In this document: positions 36,729 to 45,243 of the stretch, piece after piece
Layout of the letters: each line of letters begins with the position of its first letter
How positions within the stretch are numbered: the stretch's first letter is position 1
DNA from: Pseudoduganella armeniaca
GTDB taxonomy: Bacteria > Pseudomonadota > Gammaproteobacteria > Burkholderiales > Burkholderiaceae_D
DNA: 64,000 bases
Direction: 5' to 3'
NCBI RefSeq assembly: GCF_003028855.1
Contig: NZ_CP028324.1
Location: 2,604,001 to 2,668,000, forward strand
The notes under the pieces: generated by a model
What the model was told of the DNA's origin: nothing
The model's input: only the letters and a program-made list of their open reading frames with translations
The model's database searches: none
Made by a program: the position numbers and the translations under genes

Positions 36729-36824
36729 GAATAAAATCCTGATCATGTTGTCGAATTCGATCGCGATCGTTCGTCGTGACGATGCGGGACCCGAACTTCC
36801 ACTACCGATAACCTGAGGATACAG

Positions 36825-37223
36825 ATGAACAAGCAGATTTTTGTCAACCTGCCGGTCCAGGACCTGGACAGATCGAAAGCCTTCTTTGAAGCGCTTGGCT
36901 ATCACTTCAATCCCCAATTCACCAACGAGAACGGGGCGTGCCTGGTGATCGCCGAAGGCAGCATCCATGCCATGCTGTTGACCCGGGCCTACTTCAAAAC
37001 CTTTATCGACAAGCCCCTCGCGCAAGCGCACGAGGCCACCGGGGTACTTATCTGCCTGAGCTGCGAAAGCCGCGCGGAAGTCGACGCCCTGGTGGCGAAG
37101 GCGCTGGCCGCCGGGGGGCGCACACCGCGGCCGCCGCAAGACCATGGCTTCATGTACGGCCATGCCTTCGAGGACCTGGACGGCCATCTTTGGGAACTGG
37201 TCTGGATGGCGCCGCAGGAGTAG
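36825..37223 (+). CDS. VOC-family (glyoxalase/extradiol dioxygenase fold) protein
   Basis: A 132-residue protein with the paired beta-alpha-beta-beta-beta units of the vicinal oxygen chelate fold: FVNLPVQDLDRSKAFFEALG at the start and HAFEDLDGHLWELVWM at the end. The pattern matches the common YaeR/lactoylglutathione-lyase-like group without known substrate. An AGGATAC element precedes the ATG. It stands alone. Confidence 0.88.
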   Translation: MNKQIFVNLPVQDLDRSKAFFEALGYHFNPQFTNENGACLVIAEGSIHAMLLTRAYFKTFIDKPLAQAHEATGVLICLSCESRAEVDALVAKALAAGGRTPRPPQDHGFMYGHAFEDLDGHLWELVWMAPQE

Positions 37224-37244
37224 GGCGGCGGCAAGACCATCCTG

Positions 37245-37272
37245 CCCGTGCCAGGCCCGCAAATGGCACGGG
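37245..37272. terminator. Stem-loop between convergent genes
   Basis: CCCGTGCCA/TGGCACGGG, 9-bp perfect arms around a 10-base loop, between the VOC gene and the DUF6624-like gene. No T run. Confidence 0.4.
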
Positions 37273-37324
37273 TGCCAGGCTCACGCCTTACGGCAGGCCC
37301 GAACGCAGCCGCCCGCGGCGCCTG

Positions 37325-37978
37325 TTACGGATCCTTCGGCACCGGCACGGTCGGGCCAGCGCCGGCCAGGAATGCCACTGCCGTGGCAGGACAACTGAAG
37401 CGCGCCGCATAATCGGCAATGGGAGGCAGCCCCATGTCACGACGCCGCTCGTGCAAGGCCGGCAAGTCCTCGATAATGAACGGCTCCCAGCCGCCCCGTC
37501 CCTCGCGCACGCAGCGCCCCTGCGTGCCGTAACGCTGGGGGCGATGGGTGCGATCGTACAGGTAAGCGTAGTTGGCGTCGCTGACTTCGCCTGTCTTGAC
37601 GAGCGGCGCCATCAATTCGAGGATGCGCAGCTGGTAGGGGCGGTCGGCATCGCGGTGCTGCACCAGTAGCCAGGCAGCCTTGGCACCGTCCTCGCCGACC
37701 AGGCTGACGGTCGGCCAGCCGTGCTGGGCAACGATGCCGTTGATCCGCTCCTGAAAGTGGGCCTGGATTGCTTCGAACGCTTGCGGGTCGGAGGTCTGCA
37801 GGTCCAGGGTGCTTTGGTCCTGCGCCATCATCGCCAGCAGCTCGGCGCGCAGCGCGGGCTCCCGCGGCGTGCGCAAACCGTTTTCCGCCGCCGCTACGGG
37901 TTGGGCGAGCGCGGCCGTGCCCGCGCAAAGAGCCCATGCCAGCACGGACAGGCGACGCAGCAGCGGATGCAGGTTCAT
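37325..37978 (-). CDS. Exported DUF6624-like protein
   Basis: A 217-residue protein with a signal peptide (cleaved near AALAQP). The mature part contains WLLVQHRDADRPYQLRILEL and NYAYLYDRTHRPQRYGTQG, which I associate with DUF6624. Function unknown. An upstream ATG in another frame is ignored because this start has the signal sequence. Confidence 0.75.
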   Translation of the reverse strand: MNLHPLLRRLSVLAWALCAGTAALAQPVAAAENGLRTPREPALRAELLAMMAQDQSTLDLQTSDPQAFEAIQAHFQERINGIVAQHGWPTVSLVGEDGAKAAWLLVQHRDADRPYQLRILELMAPLVKTGEVSDANYAYLYDRTHRPQRYGTQGRCVREGRGGWEPFIIEDLPALHERRRDMGLPPIADYAARFSCPATAVAFLAGAGPTVPVPKDP

Positions 37979-38132
37979 TGTCGTTCTCGCGAGTTGGGAT
38001 CAGACATTGTCGCCGACGCCACTGTTCTCGACAATACCCGCGTCCGCCGAGCGCATGGAAGTCCTGGCTCCCCCGCCGACGCCCGTGCATAATCGAACCA
38101 TCTCAACAACCAGCCAGAGCGCCCGCACCGCC

Positions 38133-38669
38133 ATGCCTATCGCCAGTTACCTCGACGCCACGCCCCGACTCGGCGAGCGCGTCTACCTGCACCCGTCGGC
38201 CCAGGTGATCGGCAGCGTCCAGCTGGGGGACGACAGCTCCGTCTGGTGCAACGCCGTGCTGCGCGGCGACGTCAACGACATCGTCATCGGCCGCTGCTCC
38301 AATATCCAGGACTTCAGCATGGGGCACGTGTCGCATCGCACGCCGCAGAAGCCGGCCGGGTCGCCGCTCGTCATCGGCGACTACGTCACCATCGGCCACA
38401 ACGTGATCCTGCATGGCTGCCGCATCGGCAACGAGTGCCTGGTCGGCATGGGCAGCATCGTGATGGATGACGTCGTCGTGCCGGATCGTGTGATGATCGG
38501 CGCCGGCAGCCTGGTGGCGCCGGGCAAGGCGCTGGAAAGCGGTTTCCTGTACGTGGGGCGGCCAGCGCGCAAGGTACGGCCGCTGACGGCGGAGGAGATC
38601 GCCTGGCTGCGCTATTCGGCCGAGCACTATGTACGGGTGAAGGACAACTATCTACATACGCTGGAGTGA
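38133..38669 (+). CDS. Gamma-class carbonic anhydrase family protein
   Basis: A 178-residue left-handed beta-helix protein with hexapeptide repeats. The metal-site histidines appear in MGHVSH and in IGHNVILHGC, and the N-terminal AQVIGSVQLGDDSSVWCNAVLRGD is typical of the YrdA/gamma-CA group. It ends with the usual C-terminal helix (EEIAWLRYSAEHYVRVKDNY). Whether it hydrates CO2 or has another acyl-related role cannot be read from sequence. A terminator follows. Confidence 0.92.
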   Translation: MPIASYLDATPRLGERVYLHPSAQVIGSVQLGDDSSVWCNAVLRGDVNDIVIGRCSNIQDFSMGHVSHRTPQKPAGSPLVIGDYVTIGHNVILHGCRIGNECLVGMGSIVMDDVVVPDRVMIGAGSLVAPGKALESGFLYVGRPARKVRPLTAEEIAWLRYSAEHYVRVKDNYLHTLE

Positions 38670-38703
38670 CACCGAGGGTGACTCTGCACCGGCATTGTGA
38701 TGG

Positions 38704-38733
38704 CGGCCCGGCATTGCGCCCGGGCCGTTTTTG
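38704..38733 (+). terminator. Rho-independent terminator
   Basis: CGGCCCGG/CCGGGCCG around an 8-base loop, followed by TTTTTG, 34 bases after the gamma-CA stop. Confidence 0.8.
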
Positions 38734-38820
38734 TTTCTGGCCAGCATTGCTGCCGAACCCTGCGCCACGCCGCAAAAAAATTTGCTAAGGTTTTGTCAAC
38801 ATTTACGGAGGAGCATCGTT

Positions 38821-39009
38821 ATGGTCTATATAGCCGAGCAAAACGCAGGTGCTGGACTGCCGGTCCGGGCGCACATCACGCCCGATCCCGAGACGCCGAC
38901 ACCGGAGCAGGACCCGCCGGTGCAGCCGCCGCCCAGCGAAGTGCCGCCATCGGAAGTGCCGCCGGTCAGCGAGCCAACAGCACCGCCGCCGCCCATCAAG
39001 GCGAACTGA
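38821..39009 (+). CDS. Small Pro/Glu-rich protein
   Basis: A 62-residue protein with a GGAGG ribosome site. After a short start (VYIAEQNAGAGLPVRAHITP) it is a Pro-Glu-Val tract with repeated PPSEVPP units. It has no signal peptide and is presumably disordered. Function unknown. It is convergent with the next small gene. Confidence 0.6.
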   Translation: MVYIAEQNAGAGLPVRAHITPDPETPTPEQDPPVQPPPSEVPPSEVPPVSEPTAPPPPIKAN

Positions 39010-39020
39010 CGGGCGGGCGG

Positions 39021-39200
39021 TCAGGATTTGCCGGGCTCGCGCGACTGGTCGGATTGGCGGTTGGGCGGGATCTGGCGGATCTGTTCGTCCGTCTCCTGTT
39101 CGCCGGGCGTTTTTTCGCCACTGCCGATGTCTGGCTCGTTCATCATGTGCCCGCCTTTTTCGGACGGGTCCGGCTGGTGCGGGGTGGTCGGTTGGCTCAT
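39021..39200 (-). CDS. Small hydrophilic protein
   Basis: A 59-residue polar protein from ATG 39200, chosen for the AGGAGA site before it. It is rich in Glu, Gln, Pro and Ser (GEKTPGEQETDEQIRQIPPN) and probably disordered. Short hydrophilic proteins like this are often stress-related, but nothing here proves it. Confidence 0.55.
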   Translation of the reverse strand: MSQPTTPHQPDPSEKGGHMMNEPDIGSGEKTPGEQETDEQIRQIPPNRQSDQSREPGKS

Positions 39201-39351
39201 GGTGCTCTCCTGCGTTGGTGGGTGATGCAACCATGCTAGCAGGGCAAGAAAAATATGGGCGCCGTATTGGGTTGCAGAAATAAGTGTTGCTTTAAGGATT
39301 CACTTTGTTGTTTTTGTGGCGGCTGTCACAACCGCGTAACTGAACTGTTTT

Positions 39352-39357
39352 TATAAT
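39352..39357 (+). promoter_or_regulatory. -10 box before a 40-residue membrane peptide
   Basis: A consensus TATAAT lies 32 bases before the ATG at 39389 in an AT-rich stretch. The -35 hexamer is unclear. Confidence 0.4.
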
Positions 39358-39388
39358 CGAATCACAGGATTTTTATTTGGAGAGCGCC

Positions 39389-39511
39389 ATGGGCAATTCC
39401 TTACACAACAAGATTTATCTGGGCCGCCGCATGAACCACGTGCGCATGGCTTGGGCGGGGATCGTCGCCGGCGTCGGCCTGTTGTGGCTGACCGTGCGCG
39501 CATTCAAATAA
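39389..39511 (+). CDS. Single-helix membrane peptide of 40 residues
   Basis: ATG 39389 is preceded by GGAGAG and, further up, by a consensus -10 box. The peptide has a basic N-terminus (HNKIYLGRRMNHVR) and one membrane helix (AWAGIVAGVGLLWLTV), ending RAFK. Ribosome site, promoter and a single clean helix make a real small protein likely. A short GC hairpin (39512-39527) follows the stop. Confidence 0.6.
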   Translation: MGNSLHNKIYLGRRMNHVRMAWAGIVAGVGLLWLTVRAFK

Positions 39512-39557
39512 GCGTCCCGCCGGGACGGTTGCTTGCCGCCCGCGCCGCGGGCGCGTA

Positions 39558-39584
39558 CCATGATGGCCGCAATCGCCATCATGG
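39558..39584. promoter_or_regulatory. Perfect 10-bp palindrome just upstream of a start codon
   Basis: CCATGATGGC (39558-39567) and GCCATCATGG (39575-39584) with a 7-base spacer end 12 bases before ATG 39597. It could be an operator bound by the downstream product, or an mRNA hairpin next to the ribosome site. Confidence 0.5.
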
Positions 39585-39596
39585 AAGCAAGCAAGA

Positions 39597-39956
39597 ATGA
39601 AAAACGAGAAATTCAGTACCGATGAATACAACGCGCTGGCCGAAGTCGCGCAAGGCATCAAGGGCCGCCCCAGCGCCTGCGTCGGCCGCAACACCAAGCG
39701 CCTGTCCGGGCTGAAGCTGCTGTCCATTGCGCGCGACGGCCGCTACAGCCTGACGGACAAGGGCAAGGAACTGCTGTTCCTGCGCCGCTGCATCGTCAGC
39801 CTGCGCGCCCTGGCCGACGACCCCGCCGCCAAGCTGGACGCGGACGTGGCGGCGTTCCTGGGCAAGAAATCGCATATCGCGCCAGTCGAAGGAGGCTTTG
39901 CCGTCACCGACAAGGGCCGCGAGACCTTGGCCGACATCGAAGCGCAGCAGGGCTGA
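39597..39956 (+). CDS. Hypothetical protein, possibly winged-helix
   Basis: A 119-residue basic protein in which NTKRLSGLKLLSIARDGRYS followed by LTDKGKELL, and later GGFAVTDKGRETLADIE, resemble the recognition helix and wing of MarR/PadR-like folds. I do not recognise a named family. A palindrome directly upstream fits autoregulation (inference). Confidence 0.6.
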   Translation: MKNEKFSTDEYNALAEVAQGIKGRPSACVGRNTKRLSGLKLLSIARDGRYSLTDKGKELLFLRRCIVSLRALADDPAAKLDADVAAFLGKKSHIAPVEGGFAVTDKGRETLADIEAQQG

Positions 39957-39957
39957 C

Positions 39958-40959
39958 CTAGGCCACGTCCACCACCACCTTTCCTTTTGCCCGTCCCTGT
40001 TCGACGTAGGCCAGCGCCTGCGCTGCCGCGTCGAGCGGAAAGACCCGGTCCACCACGGGCCGGATGACGCCCGCCTCGACCAGTTCCGCGATCTGTGCCA
40101 GCTGCGCGCCATCGGCGCGCATGAAGACAAACGAGTAGTCCACGCCACGCTGGCGCGCCTTGCGCCGGATGCCCAGGCTCAGGAGGCGCATGACCTGCCG
40201 CAACGGCCAGGCCAGCCCGCGCTCGCGCGCGAATTGCGGCGTGGGCGGCCCCGAGATCGAGATCAGGCGTCCGCCGGGCTTGAGCACCTGCACCGACCTG
40301 GCCAGCTCGGCGCCACCTTGGCTGCTCAGCACCACGTCATAGTCGCGCAATTCCGCGGCGAAGTCCTGCCGCTGGTAGTCGATGACGATGTCCGCGCCCA
40401 GCGCCTTGACCCACTCGAGGTTGGCCGTGCCGGTGGTCGTGGCGACATGCGCGCCCAGGTGCTTGGCCAGCTGGATGGCCACGGTGCCCACGCCGCCCGA
40501 GCCGGCCTGGATGAAGACTTTCTGCCCTTTCTTCACCCGCGCCGTCTCCACCAGCACCTGCCAGGCCGTCAGCGCCACCAGCGGCAGGGCGGCCGCTTCG
40601 CGCATGCCGACGTTGCGGGGCTTGCGTGCCAGCGCGCTTTCCTTGACGGCGATAAAGTCGGCGAACGTGCCGATACGATCGTCGTCAGGGCGTGCATAGA
40701 CCTCGTCGCCCGGTTGGAAGCGCGTGACGCGGGCACCCACTTGTACGACCGTGCCGGCACAATCGTTGCCCAGGATGAGCGGCAGGCGATAGGGCAGGAT
40801 CGGCTTGAATGCGCCGCTCTTGATCTTGTTGTCGAGGACATTCACGCTGGCCGCGTGAATGCGGACCAGCACGTCGTGCTCACCCGGCGTGGGTTGCGGC
40901 ACGTCGGCAATGCGGCCGGCCTGGCGCTTGCCGTAGCGATCGATGATAAAGGCTTTCAT
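39958..40959 (-). CDS. Zinc-independent MDR oxidoreductase (quinone oxidoreductase-like)
   Basis: A 333-residue medium-chain reductase/dehydrogenase. It has the catalytic GroES-like part (ASVNVLDNKIKSGAFKPILP, then LILGNDCAGTVVQVG) and the Rossmann domain with AGSGGVGTVAIQLAKHLGA. The cysteine cluster of zinc alcohol dehydrogenases is missing, so an NADPH-dependent quinone or enone reductase is likely. It is the last gene of the operon that starts at 43106. Confidence 0.88.
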   Translation of the reverse strand: MKAFIIDRYGKRQAGRIADVPQPTPGEHDVLVRIHAASVNVLDNKIKSGAFKPILPYRLPLILGNDCAGTVVQVGARVTRFQPGDEVYARPDDDRIGTFADFIAVKESALARKPRNVGMREAAALPLVALTAWQVLVETARVKKGQKVFIQAGSGGVGTVAIQLAKHLGAHVATTTGTANLEWVKALGADIVIDYQRQDFAAELRDYDVVLSSQGGAELARSVQVLKPGGRLISISGPPTPQFARERGLAWPLRQVMRLLSLGIRRKARQRGVDYSFVFMRADGAQLAQIAELVEAGVIRPVVDRVFPLDAAAQALAYVEQGRAKGKVVVDVA

Positions 40960-40970
40960 GCTGATGTCTT

Positions 40971-41387
40971 TCAAGGTGCCCGGTATGCTTGGAACGCGGT
41001 GCGGTCGTACGGGTGGACGATTTTCGCCGGCTGCAGGAATGCGCTGAGGCCCTGGAACCACATCACTTCCCGGAAGTCGCCGTCGATGGTGAGCGCCTGG
41101 CTGCCTACGCCCCGCAGGAAAGCCGCCTGGCTGTCCTTGGCCGACAGGATGGCGAAGCCGGTCGCCCCATCCCGGAAGCATAGCGTGAACCGGGCCTGCG
41201 CCAGCGGCGCCGCGGTGGAGCTGATGCGCCCGTTGCGGACGATATAGGTGCGGCCGGCGCCGGAAGCCGTGGCGATGCGCAGCACGAGGTCCTTGCCGTC
41301 GATGTAGCGCGCGCAGGCCGGGTTGCGCCTGACCTGTCGCTGCAGCAGGCGTGCGAGCACCCACAGCAGCAGTTTGAACTTGAGCAT
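40971..41387 (-). CDS. SCP2-like lipid-binding domain protein
   Basis: A 138-residue protein with one N-terminal hydrophobic helix (LKFKLLLWVLARLL) and a domain of SCP2 type: DGKDLVLRIATASGAGRTYI, FTLCFRDGATGFAIL and ALTIDGDFREVMWF. Such domains bind lipids or sterol-like ligands. It ends 11 bases before the oxidoreductase start, so both are co-expressed. Confidence 0.72.
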   Translation of the reverse strand: MLKFKLLLWVLARLLQRQVRRNPACARYIDGKDLVLRIATASGAGRTYIVRNGRISSTAAPLAQARFTLCFRDGATGFAILSAKDSQAAFLRGVGSQALTIDGDFREVMWFQGLSAFLQPAKIVHPYDRTAFQAYRAP

Positions 41388-41436
41388 TGTGTAACCTTTT
41401 TTCAGTATGAGTCGGGTGCGGGGGCGTGCGCCGGCG

Positions 41437-42300
41437 TCATTCGCCCAGGAAGCCGGCGGCGTGGTAGAGGAAGCGCTGCGGGCACTGGAATTGCGCGGCA
41501 TGGCCGCAGTCGGGATAGATGAACAACTGCGCGTTGGGCAGGTTGCGCGCCATGTAGAACGAGTTGACGGTCGGGATCATCACGTCGTGCACGCCGTTGA
41601 GGATCAACGTGGGTTGCCGGATCGAGCGCAAATAGGCGAACGGATCGTCCTCGGACAGCCTGGCCAGGTAGTGCAGGTTGGCTTCGATCTGCGCCTGCGT
41701 GACCTGCGGCGAGGACGGCGGGTCCTGGTCGGCGCGCTCGTGCCGGCGCTGCCAGAATGCCCGCGCGGCCTGCTCCGCCTGGGCCGAGCGGCCGAAGAAC
41801 AGGTACAGGAAGTCCTCGAACGTGGGCACGGGGCGGGGCGCCGCCGTCAGCACTCCCGGCTCCATGTCCGGATCGCCACCGCGTGGGCCGGTCCCGAGCA
41901 GCAGCAGCTTGCGCACCAGCTCGGGATGGCGCCAGGTCAGGTCCAGTGCCTGGAAACCACCCAGCGAAAAGCCCAGCACGTCGATCCGGCGCAAGCCCAG
42001 TGCGCGGGCGAAGGCGGCCGCGTCGTCGGCCATGTCCTCGATGCGCGTGCGCGGCGTGCCGGCCGAGGAAGCGATGCCACGGCCGTTGTACAAGATGACT
42101 TCGCGGCCGGCGGCCAGGCCGTCCGTCATCAACGGGTCCCAGTGGTCCATGCCGCCGCGGAAGTGCTGCAACAGCAGCATGGGCGGCTGGCCAGCCGCGG
42201 CATTGCCCCAGCGGCGGTAGGCGATGCGGACGCCATCGACATCGATGAAACGGGTGGGGGCGCTGACGTGCGTGTCGTGGGTGCCGTGCGTGTCGGTCAT
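41437..42300 (-). CDS. Alpha/beta hydrolase
   Basis: A 287-residue serine hydrolase with the nucleophile elbow GFSLGG and the late His in CGHAAQF. An in-frame ATG at 42324 overlaps the upstream stop (ATGA), but 42300 has a GGAG site and is preferred. The N-terminal sheet holds LLLQHFRGGMDHW as oxyanion loop. Substrate unknown; it is the second gene of the TetR-divergent operon. Confidence 0.85.
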   Translation of the reverse strand: MTDTHGTHDTHVSAPTRFIDVDGVRIAYRRWGNAAAGQPPMLLLQHFRGGMDHWDPLMTDGLAAGREVILYNGRGIASSAGTPRTRIEDMADDAAAFARALGLRRIDVLGFSLGGFQALDLTWRHPELVRKLLLLGTGPRGGDPDMEPGVLTAAPRPVPTFEDFLYLFFGRSAQAEQAARAFWQRRHERADQDPPSSPQVTQAQIEANLHYLARLSEDDPFAYLRSIRQPTLILNGVHDVMIPTVNSFYMARNLPNAQLFIYPDCGHAAQFQCPQRFLYHAAGFLGE

Positions 42301-42320
42301 GGTCTGCTCCGCTGCGAACG

Positions 42321-43106
42321 TCATGCCGCGCGATACCGTTCGGCGGCCTGGGCCTGCCGGATGTCCGACAGCAGCCCCTGGCGGGCGCCCTCCAGCGCAT
42401 CCCAGCGGCCGGCCACGTGCAGCGGCGGGATCGTGATGGCCTCGCGGCGGTCGAAGCCCGCCAGCGCCGCGTCGACCAGCTCCTCCACATCCATCATCTC
42501 CGGCAGGGCGGCAACGTCGATGCCGGCGCGCTGCCAGATCTCGGTACGGGTGCCGGCGGGCAGGACCGCCTGCACGTAGACGCCCCTGGGCGAAAGCTCC
42601 AGGTGCAGGCCCTGCGACAGGAACAGCACGTAGGCCTTGCTGGCGCCGTACACCGACATGCCGAACTCCGGCGCGAACCCCACGACCGAACCGATGTTGA
42701 CGATCGCGCCGCCGCCGGCCTGGGCGAAGCGCGGCGCGACGGCCGCCGCCAGCCGCGTCGGCGCGGTGATGTTGAGGGCGACGACGCGTTCGATCGCTGG
42801 CGCGTCTTGCTGCAGGAAGCCGCCCGACTGCGCGATACCGGCGTTGTTGACCAGGATGCCGATGCGCTCGTCGTCGCGCAGGCGCTGTTCCACCTTCGCC
42901 AGGTCGGCCGCCTGCGTGAGGTCGGCCGGCAGCACCTCGACGCTGACCTGGCTTTGCGCGCGCAGCCGCGCCGCCAGGCTTTCCAGGCGCGCCCCGTCGC
43001 GCGCGACCAGCACGAGGTCATGGCCGCGCCGGGCCAGGCGGGCCGCGTAGACGGCACCGATACCGCTGGAAGCGCCGGTGATGAGGGCGGTTGGCAATGT
43101 GTTCAT
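42321..43106 (-). CDS. Short-chain dehydrogenase/reductase
   Basis: A 261-residue classical SDR: NAD(P)-binding TGASSGIG near residue 10, NNAG motif in ILVNNAGIAQSGG, and the catalytic YGASK. It starts at ATG 43106 behind AAGGAATT. First gene of a four-gene operon, transcribed away from the TetR gene. The missing acidic residue after beta-2 (ARDGARLE) suggests NADPH preference. Confidence 0.92.
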   Translation of the reverse strand: MNTLPTALITGASSGIGAVYAARLARRGHDLVLVARDGARLESLAARLRAQSQVSVEVLPADLTQAADLAKVEQRLRDDERIGILVNNAGIAQSGGFLQQDAPAIERVVALNITAPTRLAAAVAPRFAQAGGGAIVNIGSVVGFAPEFGMSVYGASKAYVLFLSQGLHLELSPRGVYVQAVLPAGTRTEIWQRAGIDVAALPEMMDVEELVDAALAGFDRREAITIPPLHVAGRWDALEGARQGLLSDIRQAQAAERYRAA

Positions 43107-43141
43107 GGCGAGAATTCCTTCGACGTGGTGGATGTGCATTA

Positions 43142-43192
43142 ATGATGACGGTCATAATCTAAGATGTCAAGGCTTTGATTATGGTTGTCATC
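43142..43192. promoter_or_regulatory. Divergent promoter/operator between SDR operon and TetR gene
   Basis: Imperfect inverted repeat: ATGATGACGGTCATAATC (from 43142) against GATTATGGTTGTCATCAAT (ending about 43195). Rightward TTGATT (43175-43180) and TATAGT (43197-43202) serve tetR; leftward TTGACA (complement of 43165-43170) serves the SDR operon. The repeat overlaps both promoters, as expected for TetR-type repression. Confidence 0.65.
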
Positions 43193-43241
43193 AATGTATA
43201 GTGAAGCCTGCAGCGCGGGATCATTTCACCAGGGAAGAGCA

Positions 43242-43817
43242 ATGAAAGTCAGCAAGGCACAGGCCCAGGCCAACCGGGCCCACGTGGTAGCCACGGCTGC
43301 CACGCTGTTTCGCGAGCGCGGCTACGATGGCGTCGGCGTGGCCGACCTGATGGCCGCCGCGGGCTTCACCCATGGCGGCTTCTACAAGCAATTCCGCTCC
43401 AAGAGCGATTTGATGGCGGAGGCGGCGGCGTGCGGCATCGCGCAGACCGTCGCGCTGAGCGAAGGGGCGGATATCGAGCGGTTCATTCAGGCGTATCTGT
43501 CGCGCGAACACCGCGACGCGCGCGCGACCGGCTGCACGGTGGCGGCGCTCAGCGGGGATGCGGCGCGCCAACCGGATGCCGTGCGGGCGACGTTCGCCGC
43601 CGGGATCGAGGACCTGCTGGCGGCACTGGGTGCGGCAAAAGGCGCGCAGGGCGACGCTGTCGCCAGCCGGGCCAGGTATCTCGACGCCCTGGCGCACGCG
43701 GTGGGGGCCATCGTCATGTCGCGGGCCTGCCCGGACGATGCGCCGCTGGCCGACGAGATCCTGCAGGCCTGCCGCGACAGGATCCTGGCGTCGCTGCACG
43801 ACGCTGGCGCGGGATGA
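43242..43817 (+). CDS. TetR-family transcriptional regulator
   Basis: A 191-residue repressor. The N-terminal helix-turn-helix is AATLFRERGYDGVGVADLM followed by AAAGFTHGGFYKQFRSKSDL, the second part being the recognition helix region. The C-terminal half is the ligand domain (TetR_C_33-like). The start at 43242 follows AGGGAAGAG. It is divergent from the SDR operon and most probably represses it and itself. Confidence 0.92.
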   Translation: MKVSKAQAQANRAHVVATAATLFRERGYDGVGVADLMAAAGFTHGGFYKQFRSKSDLMAEAAACGIAQTVALSEGADIERFIQAYLSREHRDARATGCTVAALSGDAARQPDAVRATFAAGIEDLLAALGAAKGAQGDAVASRARYLDALAHAVGAIVMSRACPDDAPLADEILQACRDRILASLHDAGAG

Positions 43818-43822
43818 AAAAA

Positions 43823-43848
43823 AGGCGCTCCGCGGAGCGCCTTCTGCT
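43823..43848. terminator. Bidirectional terminator between tetR and the peptidase pair
   Basis: AGGCGCTCCGCGGAGCGCCT is a perfect palindrome, flanked by an A run on the left and TTCTGCTTT on the right, so it can end both convergent transcripts. Confidence 0.75.
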
Positions 43849-45243
43849 TTACTTGGCCGTTGGCTTGAAGCCGTCGGCCGTGATGTCGAGTTCCGTTACC
43901 TCGCCATACTTGGCGGCGATCTTGCGGATCTCCTCGGCCTTGCCGACCAGGACCATCTGCAGGTTCTTGCGCGGGAAGTGCTTGTCCACCAGCGCCTTGG
44001 CCTTTTCCGGCGTCAGCGAATCGACGTCGCGCGTGAAGTTGTCGATCTGCTTGCGGTCGATGTCGAGCGCGTACATGTCGCCCAACAGGCCGGCCAGCTG
44101 TTCGCTGGTCTCGTAGCGCGGCGGGAACTGGCCCTTGACGTAGGCCTTGGCCGAGTCCAGCGTGGCCTTGTCGATTCCACGGCTCCACAACCGGTCGTAG
44201 GTCTTCAGCGCCAGGTCCAGCGCCGCTTCCGTCTTCGGCAGCGCCGTGAAGCTGGACATCGAGAACGTGCCGGCCTGCGACAGCGGCGCGAACGCGCTGT
44301 TGGCGCCGTAGGTCAGGCCCGAGTTGACGCGCAGCTCGTCGTTCAGCCACGACGTGAAGCGCCCGCCCAGCACCGTGTTGACGACCTGCAGCGGCACGTA
44401 GTCGGCGTCGTTGCGGGCGATGCCGGCACCGCCGATCAGGAACGTGGTCTCGATGGCGTCGGCCTTGTTGACCAGCCAGACGCGCGGCTTGTCCGTCAGC
44501 GGCTTGCCGTAGTCGGCGCGCTGCGGCGCCGTGCCCTCGGCTTTCCATTGGCCGAACAGCGTCTCGATCTGGCGCTTCATCGCGGCCGGATCGAAGTCGC
44601 CGACGACGACGATGGCGGCGTTATCGGGACGGAAGTAGCGCTGGTGGAAGCCCTTGACGTCGTCCTGCTTCAGTGCCTGCAGGCTGCCCACGGTGCCGCC
44701 CGGCGGATTGGCATAGGCGCCCGGGCCGAACAGCATGCTGCGGTAGTAGTTGCCGGCCACCTGGCGCGGGCTTTCCTTGGCCTGTTTCAGGCCGCTGACC
44801 TTGCGCGCACGCAGCTTGTCCAGCTCCGCGTTGTCGAAGCCGGGCTGCTGCACGATTTCGGCGAACAGCGGCAGCAACGTCGCCGCGTCGGCCTTGGCGA
44901 AGTTGGCCTGCACGGTGGTCTGCTCGACGCCGCCGCCGCCCGCCAGCACGGCGCCGCGGAAGTCGAAGGCTTCGTCGATGGCCGCCTTGTTGTGCTTCGT
45001 GCTGCCGAGCAGGATGGCGTCGCCCGTCAGGTTGGCCAGGCCGGCCTGGGGCCCGTCGTTGACGGCGCCCGCCTTGACGACGGCGCGCACGGCGATCAGC
45101 GGCACCTCGTGGCGCTCCATCAGCAGCACCGTCAGGCCGTTCGGCAGCTTGGTCGTCTCGAACTGCGGCAGGCGGAATTCGGCGGCGCCCGCCGTCGTCG
45201 CCGCGGCCAGCAGGGCACTACTCAATACGATCTTCTTCATCAT
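43849..45243 (-). CDS. M16-family peptidase-like protein, second (non-catalytic) subunit
   Basis: A 464-residue exported insulinase-fold protein (signal peptide ending TTAGAAEF). The zinc motif HxxEH expected near residue 65 is absent (the aligned stretch is LANLTGDAILLG). It is therefore the partner subunit of the active protein encoded just upstream, as in heterodimeric M16B peptidases. ATGA overlap joins the two genes. Confidence 0.88.
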   Translation of the reverse strand: MMKKIVLSSALLAAATTAGAAEFRLPQFETTKLPNGLTVLLMERHEVPLIAVRAVVKAGAVNDGPQAGLANLTGDAILLGSTKHNKAAIDEAFDFRGAVLAGGGGVEQTTVQANFAKADAATLLPLFAEIVQQPGFDNAELDKLRARKVSGLKQAKESPRQVAGNYYRSMLFGPGAYANPPGGTVGSLQALKQDDVKGFHQRYFRPDNAAIVVVGDFDPAAMKRQIETLFGQWKAEGTAPQRADYGKPLTDKPRVWLVNKADAIETTFLIGGAGIARNDADYVPLQVVNTVLGGRFTSWLNDELRVNSGLTYGANSAFAPLSQAGTFSMSSFTALPKTEAALDLALKTYDRLWSRGIDKATLDSAKAYVKGQFPPRYETSEQLAGLLGDMYALDIDRKQIDNFTRDVDSLTPEKAKALVDKHFPRKNLQMVLVGKAEEIRKIAAKYGEVTELDITADGFKPTAK

